A stretch of 7,175 bases of DNA from Gammaproteobacteria bacterium (GCA_018671205.1 JABHIC010000102.1:1-7175); one strand, 5' to 3'; numbered from the stretch's first letter, positions 1 through 5,944 are shown. The notes: generated from the sequence alone by a model not told the origin. Program-made: numbers and translations.

Positions 1-586
1 TATCGCAAATCAGGATATTTTTCTCTCCCTCTTTGGTTTTATCTAGACCATACGCGATAGCCGCTGCGGTAGGCTCGTTGATAATACGCAACACATTAAT
101 ACCTGCAATGGCACCTGCGTCTTTGGTTGCCTGACGTTGAGAGTCATTGAAATAGGCCGGTACAGTCACCACAGCCTCTGTCACCGCCTCTCCCAGATAC
201 TCCTCAGCCGTCTTCTTCATCTTCTGCAGAACCCGGGCCGAAATCTCTGGAGCCGCCATCTTTTTGTCATCGACCTGAACCCAAGCATCCCCGTTATCTG
301 CCTTGACGATCTTGTAAGGAACCAGGTCAATATCCTTCTGTACCACCTTATCTTCAAAGCGACGACCGATCAGACGCTTGATGGCAAACAGGGTATTGTG
401 GGGGTTAGTCACTGCCTGACGTTTTGCTGACTGACCGACCAATACCTCACCATCACTGGTATAACCGATCACGGATGGCGTGGTACGTGCTCCTTCACTA
501 TTTTCCACTACACGCGCCTTGTTTCCTTCCAATACCGAGACACAGGAGTTGGTGGTCCCAAGATCGATTCCAATAATTTTACCCAT
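1..586 (-). CDS. dnaK: DnaK (Hsp70 chaperone), N-terminal part only
   Basis: Cytoplasmic ATP-dependent chaperone that binds exposed hydrophobic segments of unfolded proteins and works with DnaJ and GrpE. The window holds the first 195 codons and the gene runs off the left edge; full-length DnaK is about 640 residues. Visible in the nucleotide-binding domain: phosphate-1 loop GIDLGTTNS at residues 6-14, the proteobacterial stretch LFAIKRLIGRRF at 66-77, TVPAYFNDSQRQATKDAG at 141-158, and INEPTAAAIAYG at 169-180. The ATG start (586-584) has a GGAG Shine-Dalgarno 7 nt upstream. It is third in the order hrcA-grpE-dnaK and has its own sigma32-type promoter. Odd point: residues 159-195 (AIAGINV, then EGEKNILICD) resemble eukaryotic/ER Hsp70 more than the DAGRIAGLEVKRI form I know from gammaproteobacterial DnaK. 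Gene identity is certain. Confidence 0.97.
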   Translation of the reverse strand, partial: MGKIIGIDLGTTNSCVSVLEGNKARVVENSEGARTTPSVIGYTSDGEVLVGQSAKRQAVTNPHNTLFAIKRLIGRRFEDKVVQKDIDLVPYKIVKADNGDAWVQVDDKKMAAPEISARVLQKMKKTAEEYLGEAVTEAVVTVPAYFNDSQRQATKDAGAIAGINVLRIINEPTAAAIAYGLDKTKEGEKNILICD

Positions 587-593
587 TACGTTT

Positions 594-597
594 CTCC
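594..597 (-). promoter_or_regulatory. Ribosome binding site of dnaK
   Basis: GGAG on the minus strand, 7 nt before the dnaK ATG, in an otherwise A/T-rich leader. It supports the chosen start, which also gives the standard MGKIIGIDLGTT N-terminus. Confidence 0.75.
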
Positions 598-655
598 AAT
601 TTCAATTCGTTACAGTAGTTTTTAAATCTTTATATTTAACTTAAATAATTCAGCC

Positions 656-674
656 TGCCCCTACCATGGGGGCA
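656..674. repeat. GC-rich inverted repeat over the dnaK -10 box
   Basis: Perfect 6-bp arms TGCCCC (656-661) and GGGGCA (669-674) with a 7-bp loop. One arm overlaps the CCCCAT -10 element and the other falls at about the expected transcription start. A near-identical arrangement occurs at the grpE promoter (1394-1411). It is not followed by a T-run on either strand, so it is unlikely to be a terminator. Function unknown. Confidence 0.5.
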
Positions 675-691
675 TCTTTTCCACTTTCAAG
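666..691 (-). promoter_or_regulatory. Sigma32 (heat-shock) promoter of dnaK
   Basis: On the minus strand, CTTGAAA (691-685), a 13-bp spacer, then CCCCAT (671-666). This matches the RpoH consensus CTTGAAA / CCCCATnT with normal spacing. It lies in the 115-bp gap between the grpE stop and the dnaK start, giving an untranslated leader of roughly 70 nt. It implies that dnaK (and probably dnaJ beyond the edge) can be transcribed by heat-shock RNA polymerase independently of read-through from hrcA or grpE. No CIRCE half-sites are seen here. Confidence 0.85.
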
Positions 692-701
692 CGGATACCT
701 T

Positions 702-1340
702 TTATGAGCTGACAATTACCCGAGCCGGGCGAAGCAGACGACCATTCAGGGTATAGCCCTTCTGAATCACATCCATCACCGTATTGGGCGTCAGCTCAGG
801 GTTGGGAACCAGGGTCATTGCCTCATGCTGTTCGGGATCGAACTTAACCCCCATTGCATCCATCACCTCAATATTGAACTTCTCTAACGCTCCGAAGAGC
901 TGTTTGCGCGTCAGCTCGACCCCCTCACGGAGCGAATCAATATCCCCCGAACCCCTGGCTGCTTTGAGACCATGATCCATACTATCCGCCACGGCTAACA
1001 ACTCTCTGGCGAAAGGCTCCAGAGCAAATTTATGCGCCTTCTCCACATCGCGAGCCGTCCGCTTACGCAAGTTATCCATCTCTGCCTGTATTCGGGTCAT
1101 CCGCTCAAGGTAGTCAGCCGCCTGTGCCTTGGCCTCCTCCAGCTCCGCGTCCACCACGGCAACCGTTGCCTCGCTATCAGTATCGACCAGGATAGGGTCA
1201 CCCTTCTGCTCCTCGAGAGTGGCCTCAGAGGAGAGATCGACAACCTCATCGTTGACCGCTACGACCTCTACCTCCCCTCCCTCTTCCTGCTGCGCCACTG
1301 CCGCCCCTTCAGCAGCCATCACCTCACTATCTTCAATCAT
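702..1340 (-). CDS. grpE: GrpE, nucleotide exchange factor for DnaK
   Basis: Dimeric cytoplasmic co-chaperone that releases ADP from DnaK. The predicted protein has 212 residues (E. coli GrpE has 197). An acidic, Val/Glu/Ala-rich N-terminal tail of about 65 residues is followed by the long dimerisation helix (with RIQAEMDNLRKR), and then the C-terminal beta domain carrying FDPEQHEAM, QKGYTLNGRLLRPARV and a final VSS. I chose the ATG at 1340-1338 (MIEDSE) because AAGGGA lies 10 nt upstream. An in-frame GTG at 1349-1347 would add three residues (MKS) but sits only 1 nt from that Shine-Dalgarno. The gene lies between hrcA and dnaK on the same strand and is preceded by its own sigma32-type promoter. 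The acidic tail is long but GrpE N-termini are poorly conserved, so this is not alarming. Identity certain; exact start less so. Confidence 0.95.
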   Translation of the reverse strand: MIEDSEVMAAEGAAVAQQEEGGEVEVVAVNDEVVDLSSEATLEEQKGDPILVDTDSEATVAVVDAELEEAKAQAADYLERMTRIQAEMDNLRKRTARDVEKAHKFALEPFARELLAVADSMDHGLKAARGSGDIDSLREGVELTRKQLFGALEKFNIEVMDAMGVKFDPEQHEAMTLVPNPELTPNTVMDVIQKGYTLNGRLLRPARVIVSS

Positions 1341-1350
1341 TGACTTCACT

Positions 1351-1356
1351 TCCCTT
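1351..1356 (-). promoter_or_regulatory. Ribosome binding site deciding the grpE start
   Basis: AAGGGA on the minus strand. It is 10 nt from the ATG at 1340 and 1 nt from the GTG at 1349, which favours the ATG as the translation start. Confidence 0.6.
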
Positions 1357-1393
1357 TAACTAACATTTATTGACAAATAATTTATCCAAACCT

Positions 1394-1411
1394 GCCCCTG
1401 TGGATGGGGGC
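1394..1411. repeat. GC-rich inverted repeat over the grpE -10 box
   Basis: Arms GCCCC (1394-1398) and GGGGC (1407-1411) with an 8-bp loop, overlapping the CCCCAT -10 element and the last base of hrcA. It shares the plus-strand block CCTGCCCC with the dnaK copy (654-661 and 1391-1398), and a similar A/T-rich AATTATTT follows in the direction of transcription. There is no T-run, so a terminator is unlikely. Confidence 0.5.
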
Positions 1412-1429
1412 TAATCCATCGAATTCAAG
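1404..1429 (-). promoter_or_regulatory. Sigma32 (heat-shock) promoter of grpE
   Basis: On the minus strand, CTTGAAT (1429-1423), a 13-bp spacer, then CCCCAT (1409-1404): a strong match to the RpoH consensus with the same spacing as the dnaK promoter. The -35 box is formed by the last codons of hrcA (Leu-Asn-Ser) and the -10 box lies just after its TAG stop. grpE can therefore be heat-induced without transcription of hrcA. Confidence 0.85.
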
Positions 1430-2460
1430 GCAGAACTCAAAACTTTTGCCGTCATATCAACCACAGGAATCACTCGGTCATAGGCCATTCGAGTGGGACC
1501 AACCACACCCAGCACTCCAACTACCTCCTCACCATGCCGGTAAGGGGCTGTTACCACGCTACAATCATCAAAAAAGCGGTAGCCTGACTCCTCTCCAATA
1601 AAGACCTGAACCCCGTCAGCCTCCATACACTGATCCAAAAGGTGGATCATGTCACGCTTTTCACTAAAGGCATTGAACAGCATTCGCAGCCGGTCCATCT
1701 CACAAAATTCATCGTACTCCATCAGTCTGGAACGGCCAGAGACCACCATCTCATCCCTGTTTTGATCACTGCTGGTCACTGCCTGCTGTGCCATTTTCAC
1801 AATCCTCTGCATTGCCGCATCCATATCGCCACGGGCGCGTTCCAACTCCTCTACCAACCGACTTCTTACCCGTGATAACTCCTCTCCCTCAAAGGTCTGA
1901 TTAAACCAGTTAGCCACCTGGCGCAGTTCCCGTTCACTGAAATCACGGTCAGTCTGTATAATCCGATTCTGTACCTCATCCCGGTTGGTCACCAGAATTG
2001 CCAACACCTTTTTCTCGGATAGAGGGAGAAACTCTAGGTGGCGCAGAGTTACCCGACCATGCCTGGGAACCATTACCACACTTGCCATCTGGGTGATCTG
2101 CGAGAGCAATGAGGAGGCCGTGGTGAGCACTTCACGGGTATTCTTCTCCTCCCCGGAAATCTCCTCCCTCATTTGATTCAGCTCCAACCGCTCCAGCGGC
2201 TGTACCGAAACCAGCGTATCGACAAAGAGGCGATACCCTTTCTGGGTCGGTACACGCCCTGCTGAGGTGTGGGGTGATTGAATTAACCCCATCATCTCCA
2301 GATCAGACATGGTATTGCGTATGGTTGCAGCACTCACCTTGATGCGTGAGCTACGCGAAAGCGTGGTAGACCCCACCGGTTTACCATCACGAATATGGTG
2401 CTCTACCAGCACTTTTAGCAGGTGCTGTGCTCGTTCAGTTAATGGAAGCTCACTGCTCAT
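1411..2460 (-). CDS. hrcA: HrcA, heat-inducible transcription repressor
   Basis: Dimeric DNA-binding repressor of class I heat-shock genes; it recognises the CIRCE inverted repeat and in studied species needs GroEL for activity. The 349 residues match the usual family length. The N-terminal winged helix-turn-helix spans about residues 5-80, with KPVGSTTLSR (27-36), AATIRNTMSDLEMMGLI (44-60) and SPHTSAGRVPTQKGYRLFVD (62-81). The central part is the GAF-like and dimerisation region, and the C-terminus has the family block GPTRMAYDRVIPVVDMTAKVLSSAL. The ATG at 2460-2458 gives the normal N-terminus, but no clear Shine-Dalgarno precedes it, so translation may be weak. It is first in hrcA-grpE-dnaK, divergent from nadK. 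A CIRCE-like site 51-78 bp upstream suggests autoregulation. The end of the gene carries the grpE promoter. Confidence 0.97.
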   Translation of the reverse strand: MSSELPLTERAQHLLKVLVEHHIRDGKPVGSTTLSRSSRIKVSAATIRNTMSDLEMMGLIQSPHTSAGRVPTQKGYRLFVDTLVSVQPLERLELNQMREEISGEEKNTREVLTTASSLLSQITQMASVVMVPRHGRVTLRHLEFLPLSEKKVLAILVTNRDEVQNRIIQTDRDFSERELRQVANWFNQTFEGEELSRVRSRLVEELERARGDMDAAMQRIVKMAQQAVTSSDQNRDEMVVSGRSRLMEYDEFCEMDRLRMLFNAFSEKRDMIHLLDQCMEADGVQVFIGEESGYRFFDDCSVVTAPYRHGEEVVGVLGVVGPTRMAYDRVIPVVDMTAKVLSSALNSMD

Positions 2461-2511
2461 CTGTAATCTTAATCGTGATATAGTGTTGGAAACGGTAAAA
2501 AGAGGCGAAGA

Positions 2512-2538
2512 CTAGCACTCGCAGAGAGCGAGTGCCAC
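2512..2538. promoter_or_regulatory. CIRCE operator (HrcA binding site)
   Basis: CTAGCACTC (2512-2520), a 9-bp spacer, then GAGTGCCAC (2530-2538). Against the consensus TTAGCACTC-N9-GAGTGCTAA this is 8/9 in the left arm and 7/9 in the right arm, with exact spacing and an intact GCACTC/GAGTGC core. It lies in the 102-bp gap between divergent hrcA and nadK, ending 24 bp before the nadK ATG, so it could control either or both. The divergent hrcA gene makes a chance match unlikely. No convincing -35/-10 pair could be assigned in this gap on either strand. Confidence 0.85.
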
Positions 2539-2553
2539 TCCTGAGCCTCAATA

Positions 2554-2559
2554 GAGGAG
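2554..2559 (+). promoter_or_regulatory. Ribosome binding site of nadK
   Basis: GAGGAG, 3 nt before the ATG at 2563 (the longer purine tract is AGAGGAGA). It is the clearest Shine-Dalgarno in the window and supports the nadK start. Confidence 0.7.
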
Positions 2560-2562
2560 AAC

Positions 2563-3432
2563 ATGGAGTACCAATTTCAGAAAATTGGCATCATCGGTAA
2601 GTTTGGTGCCCCCACAGTTGGAGAGACCCTGCTCTCTCTTACCCGCTGCCTGATCGACAGACGACTTGAGGTCTTTCTCGACAAAGATACCGCTGAGCGT
2701 CACCCGGAGAACCGCCTCCCCGTAGTTAGCCGAGAGGAGATGGGGGAGAGCTGTGACCTGGTGGTAGTGGTAGGGGGAGATGGCTCCTTCCTCAGTGCCG
2801 CACGCTCTTTAGCCCATTTCGATATCCCGATGCTTGGCATTAACCTCGGACGTCTCGGCTTCCTGACCGATATCGCCCCTTCCCAGATTGATACTTATAT
2901 GGAGGAGGTACTATCTGGCGAGTTCACCGAAGAGAGACGCTGTCTACTACAGAGCCATATCCTGCGGGATGGCAAGAAACTGGCTGGAGGCCCTGCACTG
3001 AATGATGTGGTGGTTCACAAACTGGATATCGCCCGCATGATTGAGTTTGAGACGCATATCAACGGGGAGTTTGTCTATCGTCAACGCTCGGATGGGCTGA
3101 TTGTATCCACACCAACCGGCTCAACCGCTTATGCCCTCTCCGGTGGTGGCCCCATTCTGGCCCCCACCCTCAAGGCTATTACCCTGGTGCCGATCTGCCC
3201 CCACACCCTCACCAACCGCCCCATTGTGGTTCCTGGCAATAGCCAGATTGAGATCACCATCATGGGGCCCAGTGGCCACGCTCAGGTTACTCGTGATGGA
3301 CAGAGCAACGAGGTTCTGGTTGCTGGTGACAAAATCCTGGTTGGGCGCTATGACCACCCTATCCGACTGATCCACCCCTCCAACTACAGCCCCTATCAGG
3401 TACTACGACAAAAGCTCGGCTGGTCTGGATAA
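2563..3432 (+). CDS. nadK: NAD kinase
   Basis: Cytoplasmic enzyme that phosphorylates NAD+ with ATP to give NADP+, the only known route to NADP in most bacteria. The 289 residues match the family (E. coli NadK is 292). Visible motifs: the catalytic/nucleotide-binding GGDGS at 71-75 following a hydrophobic strand, LGINLGRLGFLTD at 91-103, ALND at 145-148, and the substrate-binding SDGLIVSTPTGSTAYALSGG at 177-196, then PHTLTNRP at 213-220. The C-terminus LGWSG resembles the enterobacterial LGWS ending. It has a strong Shine-Dalgarno and stops 10 bp before recN, so the two are probably co-transcribed. It is divergent from hrcA with a CIRCE site in between, which raises the possibility of heat-shock control (inference). 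No truncation or missing motif is seen. Confidence 0.97.
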   Translation: MEYQFQKIGIIGKFGAPTVGETLLSLTRCLIDRRLEVFLDKDTAERHPENRLPVVSREEMGESCDLVVVVGGDGSFLSAARSLAHFDIPMLGINLGRLGFLTDIAPSQIDTYMEEVLSGEFTEERRCLLQSHILRDGKKLAGGPALNDVVVHKLDIARMIEFETHINGEFVYRQRSDGLIVSTPTGSTAYALSGGGPILAPTLKAITLVPICPHTLTNRPIVVPGNSQIEITIMGPSGHAQVTRDGQSNEVLVAGDKILVGRYDHPIRLIHPSNYSPYQVLRQKLGWSG

Positions 3433-3442
3433 TTACGGTTCC

Positions 3443-5134
3443 ATGCTTCGACACCTCTACATCCGAAACTTTGTACTGGTTTCAGAGACTGAAATTGACT
3501 TCGACCACGGCATGACCATCCTCACAGGAGAGACGGGTGCCGGAAAGTCGATTATCTTTGATGCCCTCAGCCTCGCTGTCGGAAAACGTGCAGAAAGCGG
3601 CTTTATTCGTCATGGCTGCGATCAGGCCGAGATTGTGGCTACCTTTACTGCACTCACCACTGAGGTCTTACAGTGGATGGAGAGCCAGGCCGTGGAGGCC
3701 ACAGAGTCTGGAACCCTGATCCTACGCCGGGTGATCCGTCGTGATGGTCGTTCCCGTGCGTTTATCAATGCCACACCCAGCACAACGCAGTCACTTCGTT
3801 CACTCTCCACACTGCTCATTGATATCCAGGGCCAACATGCCCATCAGCGTCTACTCAAACGGGGCGAACAGCTCCACCTACTGGATCACTACGCAGATAG
3901 TGGCGTACTGCTCACCAAAATGTCAGCAGCGTTTCGGCACTGGGAGCAGCTTATACAGCAACAACAGTCTCAACTACAGAGTGAATCTGAGCGTAACGAC
4001 CGTATTGCTCTACTCAACTTCCAGCTTGATGAGCTTGATAGGCTTGCACTACAAGAGGGCGAGCTTGCACAACTGGAGCGAGAGCATAGCCAGCTCACGA
4101 ATGGGGAAAAGCTGATTGAGCTGGGACAACAGACCTATCAACTACTGGATGGTGAGGATGAGCAATTTTCTGCCATACAGCAGCTCTACCGCGCCACCTC
4201 GCATCTGGAGTCACTCGAATCACTTGACCCAACGACTCAACCCCTACGGGAGCGTCTAGTTGAAATAACCGTTCTGGCCACCGATATCGCATCTGAACTG
4301 CAAGAGAGCGTCAGCAACTACACCCTTGACCCGGCTCGACTTGAGTGGCTCAACGAGCGTCTTACTCTCCTCTCTGACCTGGCACGAAAGCACCACTGCA
4401 CCCCGGAAACACTCTTTCAGCACCACCAACAGCTTCAGCAACAGCGAGATCAACTTCGGCAGCAAACTACCGCACTTGAACAGCTGGAAAACAAGATCTC
4501 GCAGGCCGAACAGCAGTGCCATCAGTTTGCAGAGCAGCTCCACCAACGTCGAGCAGATGCCATCCCTCTTCTACAGCAGGCGGTAAACCGGGAGATCCAT
4601 CAGCTAGGTATGGCGCAGAGCCATTTTCATATCGCCCTCTCTCCATTGGCTAACCAGGCGTTCCGCTTACAGGGTCATGATGAGGTTCAATTTGAGGTGC
4701 AGACCAATACGGGCAGCCCATTGGCCCCTTTGACCAAAGTGGCCTCCGGTGGAGAGCTGTCACGAATCAGTCTGGCCATTCAACTCGCCGCAGCCCATCG
4801 TGGACAGACCCCAACACTTATTTTTGATGAGGTCGATAGTGGTATAGGGGGAGGCACTGCAGAACAGGTTGGGAAGAAGCTACGCCAACTGGGGGAGAGC
4901 GCACAGATACTCTGCGTAACCCATCTGCCACAGGTTGCGGCACAGGGGCACCACCATCTGAAAATTGAGAAAGCCGCGGATCACAACGGAGAGCATACCA
5001 CCAGTCAGATCACTCTACTGGATGAGGCCGGGCGTACCTTTGAGGTTGCACGTATGCTGGGGGGGATGGAGATCACCCAACAGACTCATGCCCACGCCAG
5101 CGAGATGGTTAGCCACTCCAGCCCCACCGAATAG
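3443..5134 (+). CDS. recN: RecN, SMC-like DNA repair ATPase
   Basis: ATPase of the SMC/Rad50 superfamily that acts early in recombinational repair of double-strand breaks, on the nucleoid. The 563 residues are close to E. coli RecN (553). Walker A GETGAGKS lies at residues 29-36. A Gln/Leu/Glu-rich coiled-coil arm fills roughly 150-400 (shorter than in true SMC proteins). The ABC signature ASGGELSR starts at about 434, Walker B LIFDEVDSG at 459-467 is followed by GIGGG, and the switch histidine lies in VTHLPQVAAQ. The ATG at 3443 gives the standard N-terminus (LYIRNFVLV) but has only a poor Shine-Dalgarno, so translation may be coupled to nadK 10 bp upstream. I see no LexA-type CTGT-N8-ACAG box near it or before nadK, unlike the SOS-controlled E. 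coli gene. The C-terminus lacks the Leu-Ala-Ala ending used for ClpXP degradation in E. coli RecN. Confidence 0.97.
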   Translation: MLRHLYIRNFVLVSETEIDFDHGMTILTGETGAGKSIIFDALSLAVGKRAESGFIRHGCDQAEIVATFTALTTEVLQWMESQAVEATESGTLILRRVIRRDGRSRAFINATPSTTQSLRSLSTLLIDIQGQHAHQRLLKRGEQLHLLDHYADSGVLLTKMSAAFRHWEQLIQQQQSQLQSESERNDRIALLNFQLDELDRLALQEGELAQLEREHSQLTNGEKLIELGQQTYQLLDGEDEQFSAIQQLYRATSHLESLESLDPTTQPLRERLVEITVLATDIASELQESVSNYTLDPARLEWLNERLTLLSDLARKHHCTPETLFQHHQQLQQQRDQLRQQTTALEQLENKISQAEQQCHQFAEQLHQRRADAIPLLQQAVNREIHQLGMAQSHFHIALSPLANQAFRLQGHDEVQFEVQTNTGSPLAPLTKVASGGELSRISLAIQLAAAHRGQTPTLIFDEVDSGIGGGTAEQVGKKLRQLGESAQILCVTHLPQVAAQGHHHLKIEKAADHNGEHTTSQITLLDEAGRTFEVARMLGGMEITQQTHAHASEMVSHSSPTE

Positions 5135-5226
5135 CCCATTCTGATGTAATTTGTTTTACACTACGTTTTATCAGGGCACCTAGGGTACCCATCATACTGA
5201 ATGACCACTTACTGATACCTAAACTC
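5135..5226 (+). other. recN-bamE intergenic gap, possible bamE promoter
   Basis: A 92-bp noncoding gap. A weak sigma70-like pair TTTATC (5167-5172), 17 bp, CATCAT (5190-5195) could drive bamE, but it matches the consensus poorly. A short inverted repeat TGTAA-N6-TTACA (5145-5160) lacks a GC stem and T-run, so it is not a convincing terminator. No clear Shine-Dalgarno precedes the bamE ATG. Confidence 0.25.
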
Positions 5227-5616
5227 ATGAAAAAAGCGCCACACCTCCTCCCTCTGCTTTTGATCCTCCCCCTTTTCCAGGGCTGTACCTCAATCAAAGA
5301 GCGGCTACCCGAACTACAGCTTCCCGAGCTATCCATGCCCTCTATACCTGGCATCTATCAGGCAGACATTCATCAGGGAAATATTGTAGACCAGGAGATG
5401 GTCGATCAACTCAAGCTCGGCATGAACAAACGCCAGGTCCGCTTCATCATGGGATCTCCGCTACTGGTGGACACCTTTCATCAAGAACATTGGGTCTATT
5501 TCTCTAGCAAAAGAGTGAAAGGCTCGCTCCAGGATCAGCAACGCATTTCACTCTATTTCGAACAGGAGAAGCTGGCGCGCATTCATGGTGATCTAACAAC
5601 AGAGACGTCCAAATAA
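5227..5616 (+). CDS. bamE: BamE (SmpA/OmlA), outer-membrane assembly lipoprotein
   Basis: Small lipoprotein of the BAM complex, attached to the inner face of the outer membrane, which stabilises BamA-BamD interaction during insertion of beta-barrel proteins. The 129 residues start with a lipoprotein signal peptide: KK at 2-3, a Leu-rich core, and LFQGC with the lipidated Cys at 20. The SmpA/OmlA domain follows: YQADIHQGNIVDQEMVDQLKLGM and then VRFIMGSPLLVDTFHQEHWVYF, closely matching the family blocks (YRPDINQGN and LGTPLMSDPF in E. coli). Between Cys20 and the domain lies a Pro/Leu/Glu-rich linker of about 20 residues with a repeated LPEL, longer than in E. coli BamE (113 residues). It faces rnfH convergently with 4 bp between stops, an arrangement also known from Pseudomonas. 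Confidence 0.94.
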   Translation: MKKAPHLLPLLLILPLFQGCTSIKERLPELQLPELSMPSIPGIYQADIHQGNIVDQEMVDQLKLGMNKRQVRFIMGSPLLVDTFHQEHWVYFSSKRVKGSLQDQQRISLYFEQEKLARIHGDLTTETSK

Positions 5617-5620
5617 TTAC

Positions 5621-5944
5621 TCAAACCTCTCCCCCCCCTTTCTTCATCCGCTTGCCCGCTGCTGCTCGCTGACGGCGCACCTCTTTTGGATCTGCAATCA
5701 GTGGACGGTAGATCTCTATCCGATCCCGCTCCCGGAGCAGATGGTCCAGACGGACACCCTTCCCAAACACTCCCATTTTGTTCTTCTCAAGATCAATCTC
5801 CTGAAACTGATAGAGAATACCGGACTGCTCAATGGCACCCTTTACCGTTGCCCCCTCTTCGACCTCAACCTCAAGAATAACCTGCTCACTGGGGCGAGCA
5901 TAGGCGATCTCTATCACCATACTTTTTGACTTATGTTCTGTCAC
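5621..5944 (-). CDS. rnfH: RnfH family protein (ubiquitin-like fold)
   Basis: Small protein of the RnfH family, with a beta-grasp (ubiquitin/ThiS-like) fold. Despite the name, its role is unclear: it is associated with the Rnf electron-transport genes in some species and sits beside ratA in many gammaproteobacteria. The 107 residues show the family blocks IEIAYA, VEEGATVKGAIEQSGIL, IDLEKNKMGVFGK and the hallmark RDRIEIYRPLIADPKEVRRQRA, then a basic tail. The start used is GTG (5944-5942), preceded by GAGG 12 nt upstream and overlapping the end of ratA by 14 nt. An ATG at 5920 (MVIEIAYA) would remove eight residues but has no Shine-Dalgarno. The last codons contain a run of eight G (C on plus, 5631-5638), so the extreme C-terminus is sensitive to sequencing error. 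Confidence 0.92.
   Translation of the reverse strand: MTEHKSKSMVIEIAYARPSEQVILEVEVEEGATVKGAIEQSGILYQFQEIDLEKNKMGVFGKGVRLDHLLRERDRIEIYRPLIADPKEVRRQRAAAGKRMKKGGGEV

Noticed and set aside
137..430. 97-codon plus-strand frame opposite dnaK
   Set aside because: Antisense to conserved dnaK codons; no Shine-Dalgarno or family resemblance.
656..674. GC hairpin after grpE as an intrinsic terminator
   Set aside because: No T-run follows on either strand and the arm coincides with the sigma32 -10 box of dnaK.
1032..1343. 103-codon plus-strand frame opposite grpE
   Set aside because: Antisense shadow of grpE; composition explained by the GrpE coding strand.
1394..1411. GC hairpin after hrcA as an intrinsic terminator
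   Set aside because: Followed by CAGG rather than T residues in the hrcA direction; it overlaps the grpE -10 box.
2940..2952. CTGT-N5-ACAG inside nadK, resembling a LexA/SOS box
   Set aside because: Spacing is 5 rather than the 8 bases of the CTGT-N8-ACAG box, and it lies in the middle of nadK far from a start.
3646..3661. GCACTC half-site in recN as a second CIRCE
   Set aside because: No matching GAGTGC arm at the 9-bp spacing, and it lies inside coding sequence.
3741..4115. 124-codon open frame inside recN on the same strand
   Set aside because: Out-of-frame shadow of the well-supported recN coding sequence, with no recognisable protein features.
5145..5160. TGTAA-N6-TTACA inverted repeat after recN
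   Set aside because: The arms are A/T-rich and short with no T-run, so it is not a credible terminator; it does not match a Fur box either.
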